In this document: one piece after another, positions 28,426-37,613 of the stretch
How the letters are laid out: the number at the start of each line of letters is the position of its first letter
How positions within the stretch are numbered: position 1 is the stretch's first letter
Origin: Candidatus Brachybacter algidus
GTDB taxonomy: Bacteria > Bacteroidota > Bacteroidia > Chitinophagales > Saprospiraceae
Direction of reading: 5' to 3'
DNA: 64,000 nt
Assembly: GCA_016711705.1 (NCBI GenBank)
Contig: JADJSK010000002.1
Location: 62,001 to 126,000 of the forward strand
Program-made: the position numbers and the translations under genes
The notes under the pieces: generated by a model
What the model was told of the DNA's origin: nothing
The model's database searches: none
The model's input: only the letters and a program-made list of their open reading frames with translations

Positions 28426-30042
28426 TTAAAGCATTTGGAATTCTTCAGAATACATGAGAGCCGTCATCAGGTTCTTAAGTCCGATGTTTACCTCTTCCGA
28501 ACTTCCTCCCTGAGCATAAGCTTCCCATTCGTATTTCCAGTCTTCTGCAGGCACTCCATCTAAAAGACTTTCTATAAAGTAAGAAATGCGGTCATTATCA
28601 GGTTTTTCAGCGAACATATTCTCCGCTAATTCCTCTACAAGTAATGAGACATCTGCCGGGTCTGTAAAATGTCCGGAATTCTTGACAAATTGGGGAAGGT
28701 TTATTACCACATTGGTAGCACTTCCTCCAAGGTACGACTTGCCTGTTTGCATCATTTCTGCCAACTTGTATCTTGAGATTATGGTATTGGCGTTAAACCA
28801 GGATTTGTCATAAGCCGGTTCTTGATAGTAAGCTGAATAACCCGCCACATCATAAGGAGCAAGGAAGGACATGCCTCCATTATCTAGTATGACACTTATG
28901 CCAAGCCTATTAAGGTGAGTATACAATTTAGCCGGTTGAGTAGCCTGGTCAGGCCATGCCATTTCAAAATAGTTAGTGCTTCCAAGGTACAATTCGAGAG
29001 GTGATTTAATCAGTGCCCCAAGGATCTCATCTTTGTTGTCAGAATCGTCGGCATCATAGAAATGCTCTGAGGTCAATAGCATTTTGATGGTGTTGTGCAC
29101 CTCATAATTGTCATTCATCAATTGCGCAGCAAGCGGCGTGACAATATCTGATTCAATCTCTGCAGAAATATTTTGAGACACAAAATATCTGTATAATCGG
29201 CGGACATATAATTTTGCTGTTTCTTTTTGGGCGAAGACCATCTCGACAAAATCTGATAATTCTCGAAGCATGTCATCAACTACTTTTGCGCCTTTGATTT
29301 TGGTATTCTGAAAAGCAGCGCTGAAAGTTTTGTCTTCTGTATTATGATTGGCCAAAGCCAGTCTTCCTGTGGATATGCCTGTATCCGGATCAATGACAGT
29401 TAGTCGGGTTGATGATCTAAGTCCTGTCAATAATTTGGCGGCCGTAACTACATCATCTTCTGTATAATTAGTATAATTACCTGGACCTATTTGGGGTCCT
29501 TTCCCTATTGTAAATAATTCAAAAAATTCACGTGCATAGTTCTCGTTTGGAGCAGTTTTAGTGTTGGATGTATTATTAAGATACACCAGCATGAGATTGT
29601 CCATCGACATTTTCTTCGCAAACGTTTTATAGTTGCCCAACGTGTATTTAGAGATTAAATCTAAATAGTCATAGACTCGCTCAGAGGTTGCCTCATTGGC
29701 ATTTGTAACCCAACTTTTATGCAAGAAGAAAACCATCTTCATGTTGATTGTTTGGTCGAATTTCATTTCATTGAGCGCCCAGCAACGCAAATAGTTTTTT
29801 AGTGCGCCTGCATTTGTTGTTGTAGCGGTGCCATTATTGATCCATGGTTGGCCGGTAGCCGGGTCGATAGGTTGGTCCAATGAATAGGATAGTGGCCCTA
29901 ACAATTTGTCGACAGCGACATCAGCAGTATAGGCGGCGAATTCATTTATTCTGCCTATGTTATAATTGAATGTGCCTCTTCTCAAAAGGTGTGCTGCAAG
30001 CCGATTCCCTAGTTTGCCATTAAAAGTATTTAATGAAGCCAT
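28426..30042 (-). CDS. DUF1800 family protein
   Basis: 538 residues. Family marks: LGNRLAAHLLRRGTFNYN at the N-terminus, MVFFLHKSWVTN, FAKKMSMDNLMLVYLNN, PNENYAREFFELFTIGKG (the strongly conserved NENYARELlELf-type motif), YTEDDVVTAAKLLTGL and KLYVRRLYRYFVSQ. There is no obvious signal peptide. It lies directly upstream of and is co-oriented with the DUF1501 gene (42-bp gap). Such pairs are assumed to work together, but no activity is established. Confidence 0.92.
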   Translation of the reverse strand: MASLNTFNGKLGNRLAAHLLRRGTFNYNIGRINEFAAYTADVAVDKLLGPLSYSLDQPIDPATGQPWINNGTATTTNAGALKNYLRCWALNEMKFDQTINMKMVFFLHKSWVTNANEATSERVYDYLDLISKYTLGNYKTFAKKMSMDNLMLVYLNNTSNTKTAPNENYAREFFELFTIGKGPQIGPGNYTNYTEDDVVTAAKLLTGLRSSTRLTVIDPDTGISTGRLALANHNTEDKTFSAAFQNTKIKGAKVVDDMLRELSDFVEMVFAQKETAKLYVRRLYRYFVSQNISAEIESDIVTPLAAQLMNDNYEVHNTIKMLLTSEHFYDADDSDNKDEILGALIKSPLELYLGSTNYFEMAWPDQATQPAKLYTHLNRLGISVILDNGGMSFLAPYDVAGYSAYYQEPAYDKSWFNANTIISRYKLAEMMQTGKSYLGGSATNVVINLPQFVKNSGHFTDPADVSLLVEELAENMFAEKPDNDRISYFIESLLDGVPAEDWKYEWEAYAQGGSSEEVNIGLKNLMTALMYSEEFQML

Positions 30043-30323
30043 GTCGTGGAGTTATTTTATAAAGTTATTGACCTCTGGAATGTCAAAAGGTTTAATGGCT
30101 GTTAAAATAATATTTAAATAAGTAATAAAATAGTTTTTGGGGCAATAAATTTGATTGAATGTAGTTGCCAGAATAATAAGTTTAAAGTAAATGTTTTATG
30201 TTACATTATTTTGAATTTGGAAGGCAACTTTGATAAGCAATTTTTGAAAAAAGAGTTAAAAAGTCGATGATTTTGTAGACGACAGCATTAATAATATCTT
30301 GAAATTCAATATGATGTGAGATT

Positions 30324-30532
30324 AACGGTTGGCAACGGTTGGCAACTGTTGGCAACGGTTGCTCACGGTTCTTTGTAGTTGATATCTTTCTAAATCCTAG
30401 AAGCTAGACGTAACAACGGCCGTATTAAAAGTTGCAATAAAAAAAGTATTGTTTTTATAAACGAAGACTGGTGCAACTATTTATTTATCAGGGAATTATT
30501 GCGACAACGGTTGCGAACGGTTCCAAACGGTT
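30324..30532. repeat. AACGGTT arrays with exact 10-bp spacing
   Basis: AACGGTT-type words start at 30324, 30334, 30344 (AACTGTT), 30354 and 30364 (CACGGTT), and again at 30506, 30516 and 30526. The 10-bp step places every copy on the same DNA face. They lie in the 687-bp spacer upstream of the ABC exporter, which otherwise holds no gene. Related arrays are at 52860 and 53021. Confidence 0.8.
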
Positions 30533-30669
30533 ATTAATTCCGCAGCATCTACATTCTTTACACCATAAAGATTTATAACCATCAGCGTTGATTTCGATCT
30601 AATCTCTATTTCCATAATAATCAAATCAATAAAAATCACTTCCATACCCATAAAATCACTTCTTAAAAG

Positions 30670-30677
30670 TAACTTTG
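30670..30677 (+). promoter_or_regulatory. Putative -7 element of the ABC exporter gene
   Basis: TAACTTTG matches TAnnTTTG perfectly, 53 bp before the start codon. The leader contains CTCAAC and GTTGAG, a possible weak hairpin. Confidence 0.4.
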
Positions 30678-30729
30678 CAACAACCTCAACAATTTAATTC
30701 CTAAAACCGTTGAGCTTCGAAAGGAATAT

Positions 30730-32478
30730 ATGTTTAAAAATGTAGATATAAGGTTACTGTGGCGCGTAGTTAAACTATCCTTTTCGTTTAAGAAGATATT
30801 CTATCTATCTCTCGCATTGGCCTTGTTACTGGCTCCACTAGGCGCCTTAAGACCTTACCTGGTGAACATTGGTGTGGACAAATACGTGATCAGTAACGAC
30901 CTGTCAGGACTATTCAAAATATGCATCGTCCTCGTAGTACTCGTCATCATTGAGTCATTGTTGCGTTATGTTTTCAGTTATGCTACCGATGCTTTGGGGC
31001 AATACGTAACCAAAGATCTCAGAATAGAAATTTTCAACAAAATCGTGGGTTTAAGAGTTCGTCATTTCGATCAAACACCCACAGGCATGTACATCACCAG
31101 AGTCATCAATGACATTGAGAACATAAAAACCATCTTTTCGGAAGGTATGTTGACCATTATCGCAGACTTCATCGCCATCATTGTCATCGTAATTGTTATG
31201 TTTATGACGAGTTGGCAACTGACTCTGGCATGCCTCGTGACACTGCCGCTCATGGTGGTTGCGACCATTATCTTCAACAAAAAGGTCAAAGTTTCTTACC
31301 AACGGGTGCGCACCCAACTGGCCAATATGAATGCTTTTCTCCAAGAGCACATCTCAGGTATGACCATCATTCAAGCTTTTAATGCACAGGATCGGGAGGC
31401 GAATAAATTCAAAAAGATCAATAAAGATTATACCAAGGCAAACTTAGATTCTGTCTTTTATTATGCAGTTTTCTTTCCTGTGGTGGATATTATTTCGGCA
31501 GCTGCACTTGGTTTGATGGTTTGGTGGGGAGCAAGAGGAATCATGAATGAGACCGTTTCACTGGGTGCCATGGTAGCTTTTCCAATATATCTGAATACCC
31601 TTTTTCGACCGATTAGGATGCTGGCCGACAAGTTCAACAGTATGCAGATGGGGCTTGTCGCTGCTGAACGAATCTTTGCACTGACAGATGATGCCGCTGT
31701 GACAGAAGATGCCGGCCAGGTTTTTCTGGAAGAGGTCAAAGGAAATATCGTATTCGATCATGTCAACTTTGAATACGTAGAAGGCAGTCCGATTCTTCGG
31801 GACGTATCCTTCGAAGTACCTGCAGGAAAAACCATGGCCATCGTCGGCAGCACAGGCAGTGGTAAATCCACCATTATCAACTTACTCACCCGATTCTATG
31901 ATTATGAAGAAGGCTCGATCACGCTTGATGGAGTAGAATTAAACACGATACAAAAGGTCAATCTTCGCTCCCATATCAGTCTGGTCCTGCAAGATGTTTT
32001 CCTTTTTTCAGGTTCTGTGCGGGACAATATCACCCTCAATAATCCTGATATCACAGAAGAGAATATTCAGGAAGCGTCCAAAATGTTGGATGCACATCGC
32101 TTCATCATGATGTTGCCGGATGGATATGACTTTGTGGTTTCTGAGAGGGGTCATAATCTTTCCTCGGGCCAGCGGCAATTGATCTCTTTGGTGCGGGCGC
32201 TGGTATACAATCCTTCCATACTTATATTAGATGAGGCGACTGCCAGCATAGATTCCGAGACGGAAGAAATCGTACAATACGCTATAGAAAAATTGTTGGA
32301 AAACAGATCTGCCATTATCATTGCTCACCGTCTTTCTACGATTCGGAATGCGGACGAGATCCTGGTGCTGGAGCATGGCAGGATTCTGGAAAGAGGCAGT
32401 CACAGCCAATTGTTGGAAGATCCGGCAAGCCGCTACTCTGAACTTTATACCATACAGTTTGAAAAAGACCTCTCATGA
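30730..32478 (+). CDS. ABC exporter, fused permease and ATPase (MsbA-like)
   Basis: 582 residues. An N-terminal membrane domain of six helices (about residues 20-310), including the NDIENIKTIFSEGM and FLQEHISGMTIIQAFNAQDRE segments of type IV exporters, is followed by an ATPase domain (about 337-575). ATPase motifs: Walker A GSTGSGKSTI (about 372), Q-loop LVLQDVFLFSGSVRDNI, signature LSSGQRQ (about 476), Walker B ILILDEATAS, and IIAHRLSTI. It is one half of a homo- or heterodimer exporting lipids, drugs or peptides; substrate cannot be told. Its stop overlaps the next ATG (ATGA). Confidence 0.93.
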   Translation: MFKNVDIRLLWRVVKLSFSFKKIFYLSLALALLLAPLGALRPYLVNIGVDKYVISNDLSGLFKICIVLVVLVIIESLLRYVFSYATDALGQYVTKDLRIEIFNKIVGLRVRHFDQTPTGMYITRVINDIENIKTIFSEGMLTIIADFIAIIVIVIVMFMTSWQLTLACLVTLPLMVVATIIFNKKVKVSYQRVRTQLANMNAFLQEHISGMTIIQAFNAQDREANKFKKINKDYTKANLDSVFYYAVFFPVVDIISAAALGLMVWWGARGIMNETVSLGAMVAFPIYLNTLFRPIRMLADKFNSMQMGLVAAERIFALTDDAAVTEDAGQVFLEEVKGNIVFDHVNFEYVEGSPILRDVSFEVPAGKTMAIVGSTGSGKSTIINLLTRFYDYEEGSITLDGVELNTIQKVNLRSHISLVLQDVFLFSGSVRDNITLNNPDITEENIQEASKMLDAHRFIMMLPDGYDFVVSERGHNLSSGQRQLISLVRALVYNPSILILDEATASIDSETEEIVQYAIEKLLENRSAIIIAHRLSTIRNADEILVLEHGRILERGSHSQLLEDPASRYSELYTIQFEKDLS

Positions 32479-33725
32479 TAATATGGCGCTTTAATAAAAT
32501 CCCAAATACTTCGTTATTCTCGTATTTGAAACGGTCATTTATGAATTATAAACTCCCTTATTTCAAATACTTCGAATGCCTCGTCTTTGGAATTTTCTTT
32601 TCAGCACCTCAAAAAAGCAGCGTTCGGCTTCGGCATCGTCGATATTTTCTTACAGCACTGAAAACAATTGCAGTATTTCTTCTAATTTCCGGAAAGTTGA
32701 GCGCCCAGGTTACGCCATTTTTTGACAGATTTCCGGTCATAGATAGTTTGAATGACGGATTTTCTATCCATGGACACAGTCTGGTGTACTTTAAAAACAA
32801 TGAATATATCAAGGAAGCATATCCTGGATTCTCGGCTTTGGGGGCGAATAATGAACTGTCGGTTAGTTATAAAAAGCAAGGTCATTCTTTTACGGGTGGA
32901 ATATTTTATCAGTTTGTCTTCGGAAGACCTTTAAGATCTGTCGTGCTGCCCATCTTGTCCTATCAGTATAAACTTACCAAAGATCTAAAAGTGGTCTTGG
33001 GGACTTTGGAAGGGCCGGCTGAACATCGACTTTCTCAAGAATTACAGGGTGTCGATGCATACCTTGCGAATCCGATCGAATACGGTGCACAGTTTAAATA
33101 CACACCAAAATGGGTGGATGCTGATGTCTGGATCAATTGGCGGGAAAATATTGTGACAGGGGATTCTGCACAAGAAAAATTCACACAGGGAAGTAATTTT
33201 AATTTCCATTTATTTGATAAAAATGATTGGAAAATAGATGCTAATGCAACTGCTTTATTTTATCATTTTGGTGGGCAAATAGATATTTCAGAAGCACATG
33301 TCGTATCATTAATTAATTATGGTTTGGGGATTTCTGTCAGTAAAAAAGCGGGCAAATGGAATAATACAGTTTCGTATAATTATTCCGGTTTCAAGAATGA
33401 TGAAGACTATACGCTTGTACCATGGGACAAGGGTTTTGGTCATTCACTGACGTTGGATGTGGACAATAATACCTGGTATTTTGGTGTCGGTTACAGAAAA
33501 TTTGACCGGTACTTTACACTATTTGGTGATCAGGTATTTAGCCTGATCAATCAATTTACAGGAGAGATATTTGGCACAAAAAAGGAATTAATTTCCGGAT
33601 CTATTTCCTATCAATTATTGGGAGATAAAAACTTCAATATTAATATTGGTTCGGAGCTGTATTATAATCTGCCTACTTCTCAGCTGGATTATAATTATAG
33701 TGTGATGGGGCGGGTTAAGTTTTAA
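32475..33725 (+). CDS. Putative outer-membrane beta-barrel protein coupled to ABC exporter
   Basis: Up to 416 residues from the ATG overlapping the exporter stop; the ATG at 32541 is an alternative. A hydrophobic segment TIAVFLLISGKLSAQ (about residues 64-78) looks like a signal peptide with an unusually long basic N-region. The mature part is rich in alternating beta strands (SFTGGIFYQFVFG, GVGYRKFDRYFTLFGDQVF) and ends with YSVMGRVKF, as barrels do. No family was recognised. The 4-bp overlap suggests translation coupled to the exporter, and a related envelope function is inferred. Confidence 0.65.
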   Translation: MIIWRFNKIPNTSLFSYLKRSFMNYKLPYFKYFECLVFGIFFSAPQKSSVRLRHRRYFLTALKTIAVFLLISGKLSAQVTPFFDRFPVIDSLNDGFSIHGHSLVYFKNNEYIKEAYPGFSALGANNELSVSYKKQGHSFTGGIFYQFVFGRPLRSVVLPILSYQYKLTKDLKVVLGTLEGPAEHRLSQELQGVDAYLANPIEYGAQFKYTPKWVDADVWINWRENIVTGDSAQEKFTQGSNFNFHLFDKNDWKIDANATALFYHFGGQIDISEAHVVSLINYGLGISVSKKAGKWNNTVSYNYSGFKNDEDYTLVPWDKGFGHSLTLDVDNNTWYFGVGYRKFDRYFTLFGDQVFSLINQFTGEIFGTKKELISGSISYQLLGDKNFNINIGSELYYNLPTSQLDYNYSVMGRVKF

Positions 33726-33833
33726 TTGTTAGTTATTAATTGTTAGTTGTTATTTGGGGCATTACAAGGAGGAATCAGGTGTCCAACACAGAATTGTTCA
33801 TTATTCATTGTTAATTGTTCATTATTTTAGACC

Positions 33834-33841
33834 TATCTTTG
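33834..33841 (+). promoter_or_regulatory. Putative -7 element of the isoprenoid gene block
   Basis: TATCTTTG is a perfect TAnnTTTG. TTG triplets at 33808-33810 and 33815-33817 are possible -33 elements. The fni ATG is 24 bp downstream. Confidence 0.45.
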
Positions 33842-33865
33842 CCCCTGCAACCAACATAACAGTTA

Positions 33866-34900
33866 ATGCCTCACGACACAAACGACTTAAAAAATTCAGA
33901 TTTTCAGCCGGAAGGAAGGAAGCAGGATCACATCGAACTTGCATTCGCCTCAGCGACGGAAGCCGCGATGAATGATGATCGATTTTCTTACGAACCAATG
34001 TTGTCGGCTCACTTGTCAGCCTTGGAGCCTACTGAATTTCTGGGTAAGACGTTCAATGCACCGTTTTGGGTTTCCAGTATGACAGGTGGCACAGAGAAGG
34101 CCAGTAAGATCAATAAAAATCTTGCAACAGTAGCAGGCCGCTTTGGCTTCGGTATGGGCCTCGGTTCCTGTAGAAGCTTGTTGTATAGCAATGAGCACTT
34201 AGCAGATTTCGATGTTCGAAAATATCTTGGTGACAAAATGCCTTTGTACGCCAACCTAGGTATTGCTCAGGTGGAACAATTAATCGCAAATGGTAATGTT
34301 CAGGTCATCAAAGATCTTGTCAAGAAAGTTTCTGCTGACGGCCTCATAGTCCACGTCAATCCACTTCAGGAGTGGCTGCAGCCTAGTGGAGACAGATTTA
34401 CCAGAAGTCCAATTGAAACTATTAAGCAATTGCTGGAAAAGCTTGATTTGCCTGTTATAGTCAAAGAAGTTGGCCAGGGAATGGGCATGAAGAGCATGGA
34501 AGAATTGCTCAAACTTCCTTTAGAAGCAATCGAATTCGCAGCGTTTGGTGGAACAAATTTTGCCAAATTAGAATTAATGCGCGGCTCAAAAGAAGGTATG
34601 GAAGCTTCTATGTCTTTGGCGAGAGTCGGTCACACAGCTCATGAGATGATACAATATATTGACGAACTTGAATGGCGCCTGAAAGAGGACATGTTGTGCA
34701 AACAATTCATCATTTCTGGGGGAGTCAGAAACTTCCTCGATGGATACTATTTGATGGAGCAATTACCCTATCCATGTGTCATAGGCCAGGCAAGTACTAT
34801 GCTAAAATATGCACAAGAAAGTGAAGAAGCTTTGTCTAACTTTGTGCAGCAGCAAATCAATGGATTATTATTTGCCAAAGCATTTTTGAAAATAAAATAG
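33866..34900 (+). CDS. fni: Type 2 isopentenyl-diphosphate delta-isomerase
   Basis: 344 residues. This FMN enzyme interconverts IPP and DMAPP. Motifs: RKQDHIELAF near the start, FWVSSMTGGTEKASKINKNLA, GFGMGLGSCRSLL, ANLGIAQVEQL, the substrate loop IVHVNPLQEWLQPSGDRF, VIVKEVGQGM and FAAFGGTNFAKLE. All are intact. It is followed on the same strand by HMG-CoA reductase and a GHMP kinase, which points to IPP made by the mevalonate route. Confidence 0.96.
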   Translation: MPHDTNDLKNSDFQPEGRKQDHIELAFASATEAAMNDDRFSYEPMLSAHLSALEPTEFLGKTFNAPFWVSSMTGGTEKASKINKNLATVAGRFGFGMGLGSCRSLLYSNEHLADFDVRKYLGDKMPLYANLGIAQVEQLIANGNVQVIKDLVKKVSADGLIVHVNPLQEWLQPSGDRFTRSPIETIKQLLEKLDLPVIVKEVGQGMGMKSMEELLKLPLEAIEFAAFGGTNFAKLELMRGSKEGMEASMSLARVGHTAHEMIQYIDELEWRLKEDMLCKQFIISGGVRNFLDGYYLMEQLPYPCVIGQASTMLKYAQESEEALSNFVQQQINGLLFAKAFLKIK

Positions 34901-34973
34901 GATACTTCATTGAACCAATTGTTAAAAGTTTTATTCTACATACATCCTGCACCACAGGGTCATCATATATATA

Positions 34974-36326
34974 GTGAATAAAGAATTGTCAAATAAGTCG
35001 GTGGCGGGTTTTTCCAAACTTTCGAAAAGAGGAAAACTAAAGTGGATCGTTAATAATTTCTTCAAGGATCCTGAACATGTCATGAAGGAGCTTTCCAGCT
35101 ATTGGTTTAAAGATGAAAACGACCAAAAGATCATCGATGGATTAAGTGAAAATACGATTTCCAATTTCGTGCTGCCTTACAGTGTCGCGCCTAATTTTGT
35201 GATCAATGACATAGAATATGCCATTCCGATGGTCATAGAAGAAAGCAGTGTAGTTGCTGCGGCTTCCAATGCAGCTAAATATTGGTCGACCAGAGGCGGA
35301 TTCAAGGCGAGAGTTATTTCTACGATCAAAGAAGGTTGTGTCTACTTTATGTGGCCCGGAGATTTTGATCAATTGACACTTCATTTGTCCGATTTGGACG
35401 CCAAAATAAGGTTAGCTTCAGCGGACATCACCGCCAATATGGAGACCAGAGGTGGAGGTATTCTCAAGATCGAATTTATCGACATGAACGATGAAGAACC
35501 CGGTTTTAAGAAGTTGAATATCCAATTCGATACCTGCAATTCGATGGGTGCCAATTTCATCAATTCAGTCCTTGAAAACGCAGCAATTGTGCTAAAACAA
35601 TGGTTTGAGTTTCATAAATTACAGGCAGAAGGGCAAGATAATTTTGAGATCATCATGTCCATTTTGACCAATTATACACCACAATGTCTGGTGGAGGCTT
35701 ATGTAGAGTGTCCGATAGATCAACTTACCGATATCAGCGGATTGGATCCCGTTTCATTTGCAGACCGTTTTTACAAGGCTGTCCGCATAGCAAATGTAGA
35801 TGTGAGCAGGGCAACTACCCACAACAAAGGGATTTTTAACGGAATAGATGCAGTTGTTATCGCCACTGGCAATGACTATAGAGCTATTGAAGCTTGTGGA
35901 CATGCTTATGCTGCAAAATCAGGGCAATACAGAAGTCTTAGTAACTGTACATTAGATAATGGAATTTTTAAATTTTCAATAACTGTGCCACTAGCTCTGG
36001 GAACTGTGGGAGGACTTACAACCTTACATCCGATGGCAAAAAGATCGCTCGAACTATTGGGAAATCCTTCCGCCAAAGAATTGATGATGATCGTAGCAGC
36101 GACCGGACTGGCACAGAATTTTGGTGCTGTGCGGTCCCTTGTCACTACCGGTATACAGAAGGGCCATATGCGCATGCACCTGCAGAACATGTTGTGGCAG
36201 ATGAAAGTTACTCCTGAAGAAAACCTTGCAGTCAACGATCATTTTGCAGACAAGACCATTTCATATGCCGGAGTGCGTGACTATTTGGAAGAGATGCGCA
36301 ACCGACCTACACTAATAAAAGATTAG
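34974..36326 (+). CDS. Hydroxymethylglutaryl-CoA reductase
   Basis: 450 residues, start GTG at 34974 (the first usable Met lies well inside the conserved region). It reduces HMG-CoA to mevalonate or, in class II degradative enzymes, can run in reverse. Seen: ENTISNFVLPYSVAPNFVIN, the catalytic Glu region MVIEESSVVAAASNAAKYW, NSMGANFINSVLE, the Lys-Asn and Asp regions in THNKGIFNGIDAVVIATGND, and the catalytic His near QKGHMRMHL. Sequence features fit the bacterial (class II-like) form. The surrounding fni and GHMP kinase favour a biosynthetic role. Confidence 0.92.
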   Translation: MNKELSNKSVAGFSKLSKRGKLKWIVNNFFKDPEHVMKELSSYWFKDENDQKIIDGLSENTISNFVLPYSVAPNFVINDIEYAIPMVIEESSVVAAASNAAKYWSTRGGFKARVISTIKEGCVYFMWPGDFDQLTLHLSDLDAKIRLASADITANMETRGGGILKIEFIDMNDEEPGFKKLNIQFDTCNSMGANFINSVLENAAIVLKQWFEFHKLQAEGQDNFEIIMSILTNYTPQCLVEAYVECPIDQLTDISGLDPVSFADRFYKAVRIANVDVSRATTHNKGIFNGIDAVVIATGNDYRAIEACGHAYAAKSGQYRSLSNCTLDNGIFKFSITVPLALGTVGGLTTLHPMAKRSLELLGNPSAKELMMIVAATGLAQNFGAVRSLVTTGIQKGHMRMHLQNMLWQMKVTPEENLAVNDHFADKTISYAGVRDYLEEMRNRPTLIKD

Positions 36327-36344
36327 ACTGTAAAGTAATGTTTG

Positions 36345-36382
36345 CGTGATTTCCCCCTCTTGAGGGGGCTAGGGGGAGTCTT
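36345..36382. repeat. CCCCTCTTGAGGGG palindromic repeat
   Basis: The sequence TCCCCCTCTTGAGGGGGCTA followed by GGGGGAG lies between the reductase and kinase genes. A diverged copy, CCCCTCTTGAGGGGTGCCGA, is at 37470-37489. These are dispersed inverted-repeat words, not genes. Confidence 0.6.
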
Positions 36383-36420
36383 TAAAATAACAATTAATAA
36401 TTAACAACTAACAATTACAA

Positions 36421-37347
36421 ATGACCGTTACTTACACCGCACACGGAAAGTTAATGATCACCGGTGAATACCTCGCCCTCCTAGGTGCACGCTGCCTTGC
36501 CTGGCCGACGAAAGCGACTCAGACGATGGATGTAACCACTATGGCGAGCGCCCCTGGGACCCTCATTTGGAATGCCATTGACCATGAAGGCAATCCATGG
36601 TTCGATGCTTTGATTGCTACAGATGGCCCATACGAGGTCATTTCTGCTTCCGATCCGATTGTTGCTGATAAATTGATCCACATGTTGGAACAAGCAAGAA
36701 AAATGGGTGGCCGTGAACTGGGTAATCAGGCATATTCCGTGGAGACGAATACACACTGGCCGATGGAATGGGGTCTTGGAAGCAGTTCCAGTCTCATCGT
36801 CAATCTAGCTGCATGGCTTGAAGTTAATCCATTTGAACTTCAGAAAAATACAATTGGTGGTTCAGGTTATGATATTGCATGCGGAATGTCGGATTCTCCC
36901 ATTGTTTTTCAAATGGCAGATAAACTATTGGTTGGAAAAGTCAGTCGACCACCCGTATTGTTGGAATATGCAGGTTTTGCGTATTTAGGACAAAAAGCAA
37001 GTACATCCGATGCCATCAAAAACTTTCATGATAAAGTGGCTAATGTAGATGTTTCTAAAAAGATAGATCTTGTAAATCGACTCGCTTATCACATCTTAGA
37101 TGGAGAAAAAGTTGGCAATATTATCAAAGCTATTGAGATTCATGAAGAAACAATCGGTTACTTACTGGACATAGAACCCATCAAAAGACGTATGTTTCCT
37201 GATTTCAATGGAATGGTCAAGTCATTAGGCGCATGGGGTGGCGACTTCGTGATGTTTGTCGGAAGAGAACCATTGAAGGATTATAAAGAAGCAACTGAAA
37301 AGGAGTATGGTCTTAAGTTATATTCTGCGGAAGAGCTGCTGGTCTAA
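36421..37347 (+). CDS. GYDIA family GHMP kinase (mevalonate-pathway kinase candidate)
   Basis: 308 residues. GHMP motif 1 is AHGKLMITGEYLALLGARCLA at the start, motif 2 is WGLGSSSSLIVNLA (about residues 116-129), and the family-naming block IGGSGYDIACGMSDSPIVFQ follows (about 145). The C-terminal motif 3 is GAWGGDFVMFV. GHMP kinases phosphorylate small metabolites; beside HMG-CoA reductase and fni this one probably phosphorylates mevalonate or phosphomevalonate. HMG-CoA synthase and the diphosphomevalonate decarboxylase are not in this window. Confidence 0.88.
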   Translation: MTVTYTAHGKLMITGEYLALLGARCLAWPTKATQTMDVTTMASAPGTLIWNAIDHEGNPWFDALIATDGPYEVISASDPIVADKLIHMLEQARKMGGRELGNQAYSVETNTHWPMEWGLGSSSSLIVNLAAWLEVNPFELQKNTIGGSGYDIACGMSDSPIVFQMADKLLVGKVSRPPVLLEYAGFAYLGQKASTSDAIKNFHDKVANVDVSKKIDLVNRLAYHILDGEKVGNIIKAIEIHEETIGYLLDIEPIKRRMFPDFNGMVKSLGAWGGDFVMFVGREPLKDYKEATEKEYGLKLYSAEELLV

Positions 37348-37467
37348 AATTGTAAGTTATTTTATTAAAGAAACAATGGTTGGTTAGAAATACCAGTCTT
37401 TCTATTATTAAACACAACTATTTTCAAGTAAGATATTTATATATAATTAGAGCGACTGATCTGCGCT

Positions 37468-37590
37468 TCCCCTCTTGAGGGGTGCCGACAGGCGGGGTGT
37501 TTCAAAACCCCGATAAGGGTTGAACAAAATTAGCCACGGGTGAAACCCGTGGAAAGAAAGACTGGTCAAAAAAACCCGGAGTGGGTTGAA
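37468..37590. repeat. Row of three hairpin-forming repeats
   Basis: After a CCCCTCTTGAGGGG copy come three small inverted repeats: AACCC-CGATAA-GGGTT (37506-37521), CCACGGGT-GAA-ACCCGTGG (37534-37552) and AACCC-GGAGT-GGGTT (37574-37588). They occupy the spacer between the kinase and the reductase gene. No ORF. Confidence 0.6.
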
Positions 37591-37613
37591 TAATTATTAA
37601 AAAACATAACATC

